Below, in pieces: positions 1-10,859 of a stretch of DNA of 64,000 nucleotides. The stretch is from the NCBI GenBank assembly GCA_026005055.1, contig BPKI01000001.1, positions 1,240,001 through 1,304,000 on the forward strand. The letters are read 5' to 3'. The DNA is from Lysobacterales bacterium. Lineage in GTDB: Bacteria > Pseudomonadota > Gammaproteobacteria > Xanthomonadales > BPKI01. The position numbers and the translations under genes are program-made. The notes under the pieces are model-generated. The model was not told the DNA's origin. It saw nothing but the letters and a program-made list of their open reading frames with translations, and searched no databases. Within the stretch, counting starts at the first letter, position 1, and each line of letters begins with the position of its first letter.

Positions 1-2
1 CA

Positions 3-1943
<1,941 letters not shown>

Positions 1944-1983
1944 ATCCTGAGAAGATGGCTCCCGCTGACGCAGCGAGGAGCAG

Positions 1984-2247
1984 ATGAAGAAGGCGCGGTT
2001 TACGGATGAGCAGATGGTGGCGATCCTTCGGGAGGCCGACAGCGCACCGGTGGCAGCGGTGGCCAAGCGGCACGGGGTCTCGGAGCCGACGATTTATGCC
2101 TGGCGCAAACGATTCGGGTCACTGGAGACGATGGACGTGCGACGGCTGAAGACGGTGGAGCAGGAAAACGCCCGCCTGAAGAAGCTGCTGGCTGAGCGTG
2201 ATCTGGAGATCGAGGTGATGAAGGAGATCGCGCGGGGAAAATTCTAG
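1984..2247 (+). CDS. IS3-family transposase OrfA (element 1)
   Basis: An 87-residue helix-turn-helix protein beginning MKKARFTDEQMVAILREAD, followed by a leucine-zipper-like segment (ENARLKKLLAERDLEIEVMKE). This is the standard IS3/IS407-group OrfA that recognises the element's ends. The stop is followed in the -1 frame by OrfB, with an A-run (GGGGAAAATT, about 2235-2244) where programmed -1 slippage would give the OrfAB transposase. A GAGGAG ribosome site sits just before the ATG. The element is not intact: OrfB is cut at about 2866 by a second IS3 element. Confidence 0.9.
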   Translation: MKKARFTDEQMVAILREADSAPVAAVAKRHGVSEPTIYAWRKRFGSLETMDVRRLKTVEQENARLKKLLAERDLEIEVMKEIARGKF

Positions 2248-2868
2248 GCGCGCCCGAGCGGCGGCGAGCGGTGGCCCATCTGCAGGGCCGCGGGATCTCG
2301 CAGCGACGCGCGTGCGCGCTGATGGGGACAGCACGATCGACGCTGGGCTACGTGTCGACACTGGCTGAGCGTGATGGGCCGGTCATTGAGGCGATGAAGC
2401 GTCTGGCTGGACAGTATCCACGTTACGGGTACCGGCGGATCCGGATCTTCCTGCGTCGGGAGGGCTATCCCATGAGCACCGATCGCTGCCATCGCCTGTG
2501 GCGTCAGGCTGGACTGCAGGTTCCGCGGCGACGTAGACGACGTCGCGTGTCCAGCACGCTGCCACGGCCACTGCCCGCGCACGGACGCAATCACGTCTGG
2601 GCCTACGACTTCGTGTTCGACGCCTGCGCCAACGGTCAGCAGCTCAAGTGCCTGACGGTCGTGGATGAGTACACCCGTGAATGCCTGGCCATCGACGTGG
2701 CCGGCTCGATCCGCAGTCCACGGGTGATCGAGGTGCTGGCCCGGCTGGTCAGCGTGCATGGAGCTCCGGCCTACCTGCGCTGCGACAATGGTCCCGAGTT
2801 CGTGTCCAGGGCCATCTTGGAATGGCTCGTCGACGCCGGCATCAACACCGCGCACATCGAGCCCGACG
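2244..2868 (+). pseudogene. IS3-family transposase OrfB, 3' truncated (element 1)
   Basis: The frame is -1 relative to OrfA and reads KILGAPERRR, then the HTH_21 segment, then the rve integrase core. The first two acidic residues of the DDE triad are visible (VWAYDFVFD near 2605 and LRCDNGPEF near 2785). The third, the glutamate expected in a NGxxESF-type motif, is absent because the family-like sequence ends at INTAHIEP (about 2866). Unrelated sequence from the next element follows, and the frame runs on without homology to 2978. It therefore cannot make an active transposase. Confidence 0.85.
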
Positions 2869-2931
2869 TCCCCCCGCCTTTGAGTAGCACCGCGATCTGG
2901 AGTCCAATCCCCAACGACAAGGAGATTGGAC

Positions 2932-3195
2932 GTGAAGAAGCGTTTTACCGAAGAGCAGATCATCGGCTTCCTGCGTGAGGCGGAGGCCGGCCTGCCGGTC
3001 AAGGACCTGTGCCGCCGGCACGGCTTCAGCGAAGCCTCGTACTACCTGTGGCGCAGCAAGTTCGGCGGCATGAGCGTGCCGGAGGCCAAGCGGCTCAAGG
3101 AGCTGGAGGCGGAGAACACCCGGCTGAAGAAGCTGCTGGCCGAGCAGGTGTTCGAGAACGACGTGATCAAGGACGCCCTGCGAAAAAAGTGGTGA
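2932..3195 (+). CDS. IS3-family transposase OrfA (element 2)
   Basis: An 87-residue IS407-group OrfA with GTG start (MKKRFTEEQIIGFLREAEAG), an HTH ending in a YYLWRSKFGG recognition helix, and a leucine-zipper tail (ENTRLKKLLAEQVFENDVIKD). A GGAG ribosome site lies about 7 bp upstream. It differs clearly in sequence from element 1 OrfA, so it is another IS species and not a duplication. It ends at a classic A6 slippery run (CGAAAAAAG, about 3181-3189) leading into OrfB in the -1 frame. Only the start of that OrfB remains. Confidence 0.88.
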   Translation: MKKRFTEEQIIGFLREAEAGLPVKDLCRRHGFSEASYYLWRSKFGGMSVPEAKRLKELEAENTRLKKLLAEQVFENDVIKDALRKKW

Positions 3196-3353
3196 CCGCA
3201 CCGGCCAGGCGCGAGCTGGTGCGGCATCTGGTGGGCAAGGGACTGAGCGAGCGGCGATCGCTGGCGGTGGTGCGCATGAGCGCCAGCGCCTACCGCTATG
3301 CGCCGCGTCCGGACCGCAATGTCGAACTGCGGGCGCGGATCCTGGCGCTGGCG
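3190..3353 (+). pseudogene. IS3-family transposase OrfB, first ~55 codons only (element 2)
   Basis: The -1 frame from the A6 slippery site reads VVTAPARRELVRHLVGKGLSERR and continues to ARILALA before a stop. This is the usual N-terminus of an IS407-group OrfB (basic region plus HTH_21). The integrase core is entirely missing: sequence of a third IS3 end begins at about 3360. It is a dead fragment that marks nested insertion or deletion between IS elements. Confidence 0.75.
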
Positions 3354-3364
3354 TAACCTCCCCC

Positions 3365-3512
3365 TGACCCTGGACACCTCAGAAGTAGAGCTTTCTGGCA
3401 TGTTTCCCCTGCCAGGAGGTTCCATGAAGAAGTCAAAGTTCAGCGAGACGCAGATCGTCTCGATCCTCAAGCAAGGCGATGCCGGTGTGCCGGTCAAGGA
3501 CTTGTGTCGCCA
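3365..3512 (+). pseudogene. Left end of a third IS3-family element with truncated OrfA
   Basis: A terminus-like sequence TGACCCTGGACACCTCAG (3365-3382) is followed by a CCAGGAGG ribosome site and an ATG at 3424. It reads MKKSKFSETQIVSILKQGDA and then VPVKDLCRQ, the first ~30 residues of an IS3 OrfA. The homology stops at about 3511. From there the same DNA is the opposite-strand coding sequence of a truncated integrase. The longer open frame from here is not a real gene. Confidence 0.75.
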
Positions 3513-3834
3513 GCCGGGTCAGCTGCAGCGGTTCGGCCTGCTTCTCCACCGACGGATGCAGCGTCTGGATACCCTTGAGTACCTTGCGCACCAGCGGCGC
3601 CCGCGTCGGATCCACGAAGCCGTGTTCGCGATGCCAGCGCGCCAAGGCCGCAAGGCGGTGCCGCAGCGTGTTGGTGGAGAGCTGACCCGCGTGGTCGGCC
3701 AGGTAGCGGGCCACGCTGTCCGGCGTGGCTGGCAGATGCCCGCCCCATTCGACCTCGAAGTGGCGCAGCGCCGAGGCGTAGCTGCGCTGCGTGTTTTTGC
3801 GTTCGGCGGCCTCCAGGTACCGTTCCAGAGTCAT
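3512..3834 (-). pseudogene. Tyrosine site-specific integrase, N-terminal SAM-like domain only
   Basis: From ATG 3834 the frame reads MTLERYLEAAERKNTQRSYA and continues through the core-binding (SAM-like, phage_int_SAM) domain of a tyrosine recombinase: ALRHFEVEWGG, DSVARYLADHA, NTLRHRLAALARWHREHG. After QAEPLQLTRLA it meets the third IS3 remnant, so the catalytic domain with its Arg-His-Arg-Tyr residues is lost. The start overlaps the merR stop (ATGA at 3831-3834), which suggests regulator and recombinase were once co-transcribed on one mobile element. The fragment cannot recombine DNA. Confidence 0.8.
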
Positions 3835-4262
3835 GGACGACACTCCGGATCCGCACACGGAGTCGGATTGTTATCTGTGCGCCGCAGCGCCCCCAGAATG
3901 GTGCAGGTTCCGCGCTCGCCGCCGGCACACTGGGCGATCACCCGCTCCAACTCGCCGGCCATGCGGGTCAGCGCCTCGATCCGCTGGTGGATGTCGGCCA
4001 GATGTGCACGCGCCAGTGCATCGACGTCGCCGCACGACAGCTTCGGATCGTCGTTCAGGCGCAGCAGGCTGCGGATCTCCTCCAGGCTGAAACCCAGTTC
4101 GCGCCCGCGGCTGATGAACCGCAGCCGCTCGACATCGGCCGGCGCGTAGGCGCGGTAGCCGCTTCCGGTTCGCGTCGGCCGCGGCATCAGCCCGACACGT
4201 TCGTAGTAGCGGATGGTCTCCAGGTGGCAGCCACTGGCGGCTGCCGCTTCGCTGATCTTCAC
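3831..4262 (-). CDS. MerR-family heavy-metal regulator, CadR/PbrR/ZntR-like
   Basis: A 143-residue regulator from GTG 4262. It has the winged-HTH start MKISEAAAASGCHLETIRYYE, then a dimerisation helix and a C-terminal metal loop. Cysteines fall at about residues 77 (KLSCGD), 112 (AQCAGG) and 120 (GTCTIL). This is nearly the C77/C112/C119 pattern of CadR and PbrR, which bind Cd, Pb or Zn. MerR proteins bind an overlong promoter spacer and untwist it when metal is bound, and such a promoter lies just upstream facing the CDF gene (4267-4297). An in-frame upstream extension lacks a convincing start. The inferred role is metal-induced control of the CDF/czcI/czcC operon. The exact metal is unproven. 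Confidence 0.88.
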   Translation of the reverse strand: MKISEAAAASGCHLETIRYYERVGLMPRPTRTGSGYRAYAPADVERLRFISRGRELGFSLEEIRSLLRLNDDPKLSCGDVDALARAHLADIHQRIEALTRMAGELERVIAQCAGGERGTCTILGALRRTDNNPTPCADPECRP

Positions 4263-4266
4263 ATGC

Positions 4267-4297
4267 TTGACTCCGTAGCTGCTACAGACTTTATCCT
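4267..4297 (+). promoter_or_regulatory. MerR-type promoter/operator with 19-bp spacer
   Basis: A -35 TTGACT (4267-4272) and a -10 TATCCT (4292-4297) are separated by 19 bp, longer than the usual 17. An imperfect dyad (CTCCGTAG / CTACAGACT) fills the spacer. This is the known layout of promoters activated by MerR-family metal sensors. It faces the CDF transporter and lies directly upstream of the divergent merR gene, so it probably serves autoregulation too. Confidence 0.7.
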
Positions 4298-4351
4298 TCG
4301 CCGCATTCCGCTGCCACCCTGGCCGGATGGCATCTGTTCGACGAGGACCCG

Positions 4352-4969
4352 ATGAGCGATTGCGGCTGTCACCACGAGGCAAAGAACGCGCAGGAACGGC
4401 GTGTGCTGAAGATCGCCCTGGTGCTCAATGCCGTCATGGCGGTGATCGGCGGCCTTGCCGGCTGGATCGCCCAGTCGACTGGCCTGCTGGCCGACGCCCT
4501 GGACATGCTGTCCGACGCCACCGCCTACGCGATCGGCCTGGTGGCTATTGGGCGCACCGCCCGATTCAAGGCGAACGCGGCCTGGCTCAGTGGCAGCGTG
4601 CTGCTCGTGCTCGGTATCGGCGTTCTGGTGGAGGTAGGCCGGCGCGTCGTCTATGGTGCCGAGCCGCTCAGCGGCTGGATGATCGGCACGGCCCTGCTGT
4701 CGCTGGTGGTCAACGTCACCGTGTTGCGTCTGCTCGCTCCGCTGAAGGCCGGTGAAGTCCACCTGCGCGCCACGTGGTTGTTCACCCGTGCGGATGTCGT
4801 GGCCAACATCGGCGTCATCCTGGCCGGCGTATTGGTCCTCTGGCTGGCCACTCCGTACCCGGACTACGTCATCGGCACCTTGATTGGCTTGTACGTGATC
4901 AAGGAAGCCATCGAGATTCTCGGCGATGCCCACCGGGCCCGCGCCGCATCGAAGCCGCCCGCCGCATGA
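4352..4969 (+). CDS. Cation diffusion facilitator, short CzcD-like metal transporter
   Basis: A 205-residue inner-membrane transporter that would export divalent metal using the proton gradient. It has a Cys/His-rich N-terminus (MSDCGCHHE) and about six membrane helices. The helix-2 motif LLADALDMLSDA supplies the D-x3-D pair. At the usual HxxxD position of helix 5 it has TRADVVANIG, i.e. D-x3-N, so the canonical tetrahedral site is altered. It ends soon after the last helix at ILGDAH and lacks the cytoplasmic C-terminal domain of full-length CDF proteins (about 300 residues). It follows the MerR promoter and overlaps the next gene by ATGA. Confidence 0.85.
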   Translation: MSDCGCHHEAKNAQERRVLKIALVLNAVMAVIGGLAGWIAQSTGLLADALDMLSDATAYAIGLVAIGRTARFKANAAWLSGSVLLVLGIGVLVEVGRRVVYGAEPLSGWMIGTALLSLVVNVTVLRLLAPLKAGEVHLRATWLFTRADVVANIGVILAGVLVLWLATPYPDYVIGTLIGLYVIKEAIEILGDAHRARAASKPPAA

Positions 4970-5322
4970 CCTTGCACCGCGCCCGGTTCGCCCCCCATCG
5001 CTGGCTGATGCTGGCGATCCTGGCGCTGGGCTTGGTGGTGCAACCCATCCTGGGCTCGGTCAGTGAATTGCACGAACTGACCCATGACGTGGCCGGCACG
5101 CATGGCAGCGAGGAAACCCTGACCGCCGGTGAAGACGACACGGCCGGCGCCTTGCACGTGGTGCATCACTTCGCCCATTGCTGCGGCCACGCGGTGCCGA
5201 CGGCCGCTGCGCCCGTGGTCTTCTCCCAAATCAGCCACATCGAACCCACGAGTCTGACGGCGTCGCGCCGTGTGCCCAGCGGGCGATGGCTCGCACCTTT
5301 CCGACCTCCGATCGCAGCCTGA
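4966..5322 (+). CDS. CzcI-like periplasmic His-rich metal-resistance protein
   Basis: A 118-residue protein with one N-terminal hydrophobic helix (WLMLAILALGLVVQP), probably a signal peptide or anchor. The short mature part is rich in His and Cys (HELTHD, HVVHHFAHCCGHAVP). The start overlaps the CDF stop (ATGA), and czcC follows after 53 bp. Small His-rich exported proteins in this position are known as CzcI and similar proteins in czc operons. They are thought to bind or sense periplasmic metal. The assignment rests on position and composition more than on a firm domain match. Confidence 0.6.
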   Translation: MTLHRARFAPHRWLMLAILALGLVVQPILGSVSELHELTHDVAGTHGSEETLTAGEDDTAGALHVVHHFAHCCGHAVPTAAAPVVFSQISHIEPTSLTASRRVPSGRWLAPFRPPIAA

Positions 5323-5375
5323 CGACTCGCCGGCGTTGTGCCGGGTCTCTGGCCCTTTCCGATTGGAGTGTTTCC

Positions 5376-6287
5376 ATGTCTGTGCGACTTGCGGCGTTGG
5401 CCGCGCTGGTCGCTGTGTCCGCCATCGCATGGCCGGCGCACGCGGCTGATCGACTTTCCCTGGACGAGGCGTTTGCACGCGTCGCCCAGACCCATCCCGA
5501 TCTGCGCCTCTTCGGAGCGCGGCAGGACATCCTGTCCGCCGACCTGGAGCGGGCGGCCCTACGGCCGGCGTGGGTCGCCGGCGCGAGCGTCGAGAACGCC
5601 TTCGGCACCGGCGAGGCCAGCGGCCTGGACGGCGCCGAGCTCACCCTGAGCCTGGCTTCGGTCCTGGAACGCGGCGGCAAGCTCGACGCCCGCCGTACGC
5701 TGGCACAAAGCCGCATCGATGCGCTCGCGGTCGAGCGTGAGGCACGGCGGCTCGATCTGCTGGCCGAAGTGGCACGTCGCTATCTGGCAATGGTGGCGGC
5801 GCAGCGGCAACGGGACATCGCCGAGCTTGATATCGCGCAACGGCAGCGCACCGTCGCCGGGGCGCGGCATCGCCTGCAGGCCGGCGCGTCGCCCGAATCG
5901 GTCGTGCTCACCGCGCAGGCGGCCTTGGCGTGTGCGGAATTGGACCGCGCACGAGCCGAACAACGCTTCGCCGCGGCCCGGCAGCACCTGGCGGCGTTAT
6001 GGGGCGAGCGAGCACCGACATTTGACGTTGTAGCCGCCGATCCAACAGCGTTGCCCCAAGTGGCTTCGTTCGCCCAGCTCACCTCCACCCTGGAGCAGAC
6101 ACCGGAACTGGCCCAGTTCGTCGGCGAGCGCCGGATCCGCGAGGCGCGCCTGCAGCTCGCGCGTGCCGACGCCAAGGCTGACCTCGACTGGGAAGTGGGC
6201 GTGCGCCGCTTGCAGGCGACCGACGACATGGCGCTGATTGGCAGTATCTCGATGCCGTTGGGTGCGAGCCGCCGGGGCTCCATGTCG
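5376..6287 (+). pseudogene. czcC: CzcC-type outer-membrane efflux protein, 3' end lost to ISL3 element
   Basis: The ATG at 5376 follows a GGAGTG ribosome site and opens a TolC/CzcC-family protein. It has a signal peptide (ALAALVAVSAIAWPAHA), LSLDEAFARVAQTHPDL, and long coiled-coil helices with the family hallmark ARRYLAMVAAQRQRDIAE. About 304 codons remain of the roughly 420 expected. The frame then enters the inverted repeat of an ISL3 element at 6288. The missing part includes most of the second outer-membrane-factor repeat, so a functional channel is unlikely. czcB and czcA do not follow it here; the only czcA in the window is at its left edge. Confidence 0.88.
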
Positions 6288-7727
6288 TTTCGTGTGGAAA
6301 GCAACACTGTCACTGGGGCATCGCCGGCGCGAACGGACTGGCCGGCAGGTGCTTGAGCTTGGACATGCGCAGGTAGGCGATGGCGATGAAGTTCTGGCTC
6401 GTCCTGAAGCCGCGCGCGGCGCGCTTGGCCTGCTGCAGCAGCCCGTTCATCGCCTCGACGAAGGCGTTGCTGCGGTGATCGACCATGCCGCGCACCACCG
6501 CGTCGAACCGCTCCTTGAGCGTGGCGGCCAGCTTCTTGAACGGCTCGAGCCGACAGCGCCGCGCCCAGCTCAGCCAGGCCCTGAGGTCGGATGCGGCCTG
6601 TTCGATGCTGTTGTGCGCTGTGGCCCGCGCGTACACCTCGCGCAGCGCCATCTTCAGCCGCCACGCCCGCGCGCTTTTGAGCGTCGAGCGCTGCAGCCAG
6701 TGCATCGCCTGGATCTGGCGGGCGCTCCAGCTGCTGGGGTTGCGCCGCATGCCCCACAGCAGCTGCCTGAGCGTCTTACGCTGGCCAGTGCCCAGCGCGG
6801 CTCGCACCGCCTGCGCGTCGGTGGCCATCTCCGCGCGGCGCACCTGGTCCATCGCCTCGATGGCCATCGAGACGACGTGGAAGCGGTCGTAGCTGATCTG
6901 CGCCTGGGGCAGCGCCAGCGCCACGCCCTTGGCGTAGGCCGCGCTCATGTCCATGCACACGTGCCGCACCTGGGCGGGATCGCCGCCATGGGCCCTCAGA
7001 TCCTCGGCGAACTCCACCACCGTGCGGTGCTCGCGCCCCTCGGTGGCGAACAGCAGCCGCTTGCGATCCAGGTCGTGCACGACGGTGATGTAGTGCTGCC
7101 CGCGCCGCAGGCTGGTCTCGTCGATGCCCACCGTGCGCACGCCGGCGAAGTCTTCCAGCGCACGCGCCTGCGCGACGTAGAACTCGATGCGCCGCCACAG
7201 CCGCTTGTCCTTGCAGCGCAGCAACTCGGCGGCCTGGCGCACCGGCAGGTCCAGGCACAAGGTCAGCGCCAGCGCTTCGAACGCCGCGGTGAAGCCCGAG
7301 CCCGGACGCGCCCAGGGCACGGCCACCTGCGTGGTCTTGCCGCAGGCACCGCAGGCCACGCGCGGCACGTCGCAATGCAGCCAGGCCTCGAACTGGAAGA
7401 AGTCCAGGTGCCGCCAGGATCGGCGCAGCCGGTCGTGCACCGGTTGCGTGGCCGCACCGCATGCCGGGCAGGCGAGCCTGCTGGTGTGGCAGCCGATCTC
7501 GAAGTCGATACGCCGCTTGGCGGTGTCGAGCCTGACGTCATCGACGACCCACGGCGGCTGCAAGCCCAGCGCGCTGGTGAACAGAGCTTCTACGGCAATG
7601 CCCATGGACTCATCCTCCTGATCAAACACGCCTCGTGGACATGTGCACAGGCCGGCCAGCGGCCTGCACACATGCCCACCGGGCTCGACGACCAGGAGTC
7701 ATTGTGACTGTTGGGTTCCACACGAAA
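6288..7727. mobile_element. ISL3-family insertion sequence
   Basis: The element is bounded by matching inverted ends, TTTCGTGTGGAA at 6288-6299 and TTCCACACGAAA at 7716-7727, with further partial matching inward (CAACAGTCAC versus CAACACTGTCAC). It carries one complete transposase on the minus strand. ISL3 elements usually create an 8-bp target duplication. The flanks here (CCATGTCG left, TGACGAAG right) do not match, and each flank is a different broken gene. This copy therefore marks a recombination or deletion junction and not a simple insertion. Confidence 0.85.
6310..7605 (-). CDS. ISL3-family transposase
   Basis: A 431-residue DDE transposase. Two N-terminal zinc-finger CxxC pairs (LACPACG and VACGACG) are followed by an HTH domain, then the DDE_Tnp_ISL3 catalytic core with VGIDETSLRRGQHYITVV, the second Asp around VCMDMSAAYAKG, and the Glu in RSNAFVEAMNGLLQQAKR. 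The ATG at 7605 is preceded by AGGAGG, which decides the start over the longer upstream frame. The length is normal for the family and all core motifs are visible, so this is the one transposase in the window that looks active. Confidence 0.93.
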   Translation of the reverse strand: MGIAVEALFTSALGLQPPWVVDDVRLDTAKRRIDFEIGCHTSRLACPACGAATQPVHDRLRRSWRHLDFFQFEAWLHCDVPRVACGACGKTTQVAVPWARPGSGFTAAFEALALTLCLDLPVRQAAELLRCKDKRLWRRIEFYVAQARALEDFAGVRTVGIDETSLRRGQHYITVVHDLDRKRLLFATEGREHRTVVEFAEDLRAHGGDPAQVRHVCMDMSAAYAKGVALALPQAQISYDRFHVVSMAIEAMDQVRRAEMATDAQAVRAALGTGQRKTLRQLLWGMRRNPSSWSARQIQAMHWLQRSTLKSARAWRLKMALREVYARATAHNSIEQAASDLRAWLSWARRCRLEPFKKLAATLKERFDAVVRGMVDHRSNAFVEAMNGLLQQAKRAARGFRTSQNFIAIAYLRMSKLKHLPASPFAPAMPQ

Positions 7728-10700
7728 TGACGAAGAGCCGGCATTCCTCGGATCGGCGTCGAGCATCCGTTTCGCCTCATCGGCGGTAAGCACGAATCCA
7801 AGTCCCCGAGTGATACAGCCTTGGAAGGCGATACCTTCGTTGGCCTTCAGCCGCTTCGGGCTCCACTCTTCGCGATCGGAAAGGAAGGCCGAGATGAACG
7901 GAGCGGGCCGCCCGAGCAGCGAGCGTTCGCCCCGCCACTCGCCCTTGTGGACATGGACTCGGCTGGTGACGACTGCCGCCTTGCCGGGCCAGGGCTCGTT
8001 CGGGTAGGCCGCATGGATGACGGCACCCGCACGGACCATGGCTTCCAGCCCCACTTGCCGCGTATCGCCCTCCGCAATGGTGTTGACCGCGAGCAGGCCG
8101 AAACCACCGCCTTCACGCAGGAGGTTCCACGCCCGCAGGAAGAAGTAGGCGACCAGATCGGCCGAACCGCGACGTCCCTCGGCGATGTGTGTGACCAGCC
8201 AATCGCGAAAGGCAGTACCCGCGACGCCGGTGATGCGCTGCCCGCCGAGAAAAGGTGGATTGCCTACGATGCCGTCGAATCCTCCGCGGCCATCGGCGAA
8301 CACCTCCGGAAACTCCAGCGGCCAATGGAAGGGCCGACGCGGGGGCTTGCCTACTGGCAGATCGGTCGCGAGTGCGGCCGCGGCTCGTCGACGCATCGCG
8401 GCCTGCGTCTCCTGATCGCCGTCGATGGCTTGCCCGGCCTGCACGGCGAGCGAGGCGAGCGCGTTCTCCAACGCCGCGCCGCTGCCGCGTGCGGCGAACA
8501 CTTCACCGATGAACGCATCGGCGATGAGCTCGGGCACTTCGAGCCTCTGGCGTGCGTCGGCATCCAGATGCGCCATGACCTCCACGTCGCGGATGTCGCG
8601 GATGGGCGTCTCGCGCAGTCGCTGCCGCAGCTCGATGGCCTCGCGCACGGCGCGTTCGATGGTCTGGCCGAACAGGCGCATCTGCCCCTGGCCCGAGGGG
8701 TTCATCGTGAGCTGGGTCAGCTGATCCAGTCGATGGATTCCGAGCAGGCTGTCGCCGCACCTGAGATTGTGGTCGAGGAAGCCGAAGGGACGCCCCTTGG
8801 CGAGCGTCACGAGCCACAGCGAGAGCTTGGCCAGCTCCACCGCCAGCGGGTTCAGGTCCACGCCGTAGAGGCAGCGCTCGGCCACCAGCCGGCGGGCGAC
8901 GATGGTGCGCTCCTCGACGTCGCGCGGCAGCGGCTCGACTTCCGAGCCGGCCTCCGCCACCCGCCCATCGATACCCACCGTGTGGCCCTGGGCCTCGGCC
9001 CGAGCCCAGGCTTCCACCAGCCGGTCGGCGAGCCAGCGGCAGGCCTGCACCAGGAAGGCGCCCGAACCCATGGCCGGGTCGCAGACTTTCAGATCCAGCA
9101 AGTCCTCGGGAGACTTGAGCACCCACTCCGCGCGCGGCTTGCCCTCTGCCGGGCCGACGTAGGCGACGGGAGTGAGCGTCTCGGCGACGATGGCCTCGGT
9201 GAGGGACTTCGGCGTGTAGTGCGTGCCGGTCTCGCGCCGGTCGGAGCCGGTGGCGACCACGTAGGCACCCGCCGGATGGACCAGCGGATAGCCCCACGGG
9301 TCGGTGCGGAGCAGATGTGCGAAGGGCCGGACGCGGTCGCGCAGCACCGTGTCGCCATGGCAGGCGGTGAGCAGGCGCTCGGACAGCGCGTCGTCCACGG
9401 GCCGAGCGAGGTCGTTGCGGATACGGCTTTCGGAGCTGCCCGACCGCTCGCGCAGCAGTGCGACCAGGCGCTCGGTGCCGTCGAGCCGGGCGGATTCGAG
9501 CTCGGCCAGCGTGGCCCAGGGCGACTGGGCGCTCTTGGTGGCGTCGAGCTCCAGCGTGACGTCGGCGGTGCGTTTGACGGTTCGCTCGAGCAGGCCTTCG
9601 TAGACGTAGCCGATCTGCTCCACGTCCAGCGCGCGGTAGGAGAGCGTGCGTCCATCGAAGGTCTGGATGGCTTCGAGCAGCAAGAGGACGGTGCGGTCGT
9701 CGATGGGCAGCGGCCTGGCGGCATCGGTCCGCCAGTGGCTGCCCTTGGCCCGCCCCTCGAGGAAGGGGAAACGATCCGGGTCGAACAGGGAGCCGCCGAG
9801 CGCGGGCAGGCGCAGGTTCTCGTGCTCGATGCCGCCATACACGGCACGGAAGACGGCGAGCAGCCGCGACCAGGCGGCGTGACGCCGTTCGAGGATCTCC
9901 TCCGGCTCGGCACGTAGCTGCATGCGCAGGGTGGAGACGGCGTAATATGCCTCGTAGCGCGGATCGCCCAGGAGCAGCAGGCCGCGTTCCTCCGCGCAGA
10001 GCAGGAAGACCAGCCGCATCATCACCGTGAGCGCGGCCTCGTAGAGCTCGGTCTCGCCCACGTCGCGCAGCAGGGTGCGGTCGCGGTCCAGATCGGCCCG
10101 GTCGAGCGCCTGGATCAGCACTTCGACCGCGCGCCGCACCTGCTCGCCCAGGGCGTCGGTGACCTCGTCCTGGTATTTCAGCGAGCGGTCGAGGAGCGCG
10201 GGCAGCCGTTCCGACTCGTCCACGAAGAAGCGCCGTAGCCCCAGCAGGGTGACGAAGGCCTGGAGGGTGACGGGCTCCTGACCCCAGAGACGCGCGTACC
10301 AACTGGCGAAGGTGGTGACCGCGCCCACCGGGGCATCCACCAGCATCCAGCGCTCGCCGTTGGTCACGAGCCCCAGGCGGCAACCGGTGGCACGGCAGAG
10401 CGCCACCATGCGCTCCGCGGGCGTGCTGGCCCAACCTTCGAGCCTCTGGGTGGCTTCGAGATCGACTTCCGGCCCGTGGGTCTGGATCAGCATCAGCGGC
10501 TTGCCACCGTCGCCGACGACGGCGAAGTCCGGCGACAGGCGCACGCCGTGCTCGGGCAGATCGGCGACCACGTTCGCGGCGCACCAGTCGCGGCGCTTCA
10601 GCACGTCGCCCCGGCCGTCCTCGTCCAGCTCCAGCCCACGGGCGAGGACCTCTTCGATCCAAGCGGCGTGCACCTCGTCGAAGCGTGGATCGCCCGTCTC

Positions 10701-10859
10701 TCGGGCCTCCAGCCACTCGTCGTAGGCCTGCCGCAGCCGTTGGCGCTTGGCGACGTCGAGCGCCTCCAGCCCTTGTGGGAAGGCTTCCCTCAGGACCGGG
10801 ACGGCGAGGAAGGGGCCTGAGACCTCGATGAGCGAGAGCCAGTCGTGGTGCATACTCAT
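7728..10859 (-). pseudogene. drmMI: Eco57I-type adenine-specific methylase, DrmMI-like (DISARM), C-terminus truncated
   Basis: About 1,044 codons remain, from an ATG that overlaps the upstream helicase stop (ATGA, 10856-10859). The methylase core has the SAM-binding motif DPAMGSGAFLV near residue 593 and the catalytic motif IV as NPPF near residue 866, the gamma-class N6-adenine methylase pattern seen in Eco57I and DISARM DrmMI proteins. The N-terminal half resembles the nuclease/helper region of such large enzymes. The coding sequence runs into the ISL3 end at 7727, so the C-terminal target-recognition part is missing and a few IS-encoded residues are appended. In DISARM the methylase marks host DNA; whether this one still methylates is uncertain. 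Confidence 0.82.

Noticed and set aside
7821-9917. A 698-residue plus-strand open frame, with several other long frames antisense to the methylase
   Set aside because: It is the GC-rich shadow of the Eco57I-type methylase on the minus strand, with no domain and no ribosome site. The minus-strand frame has SAM and NPPF motifs.
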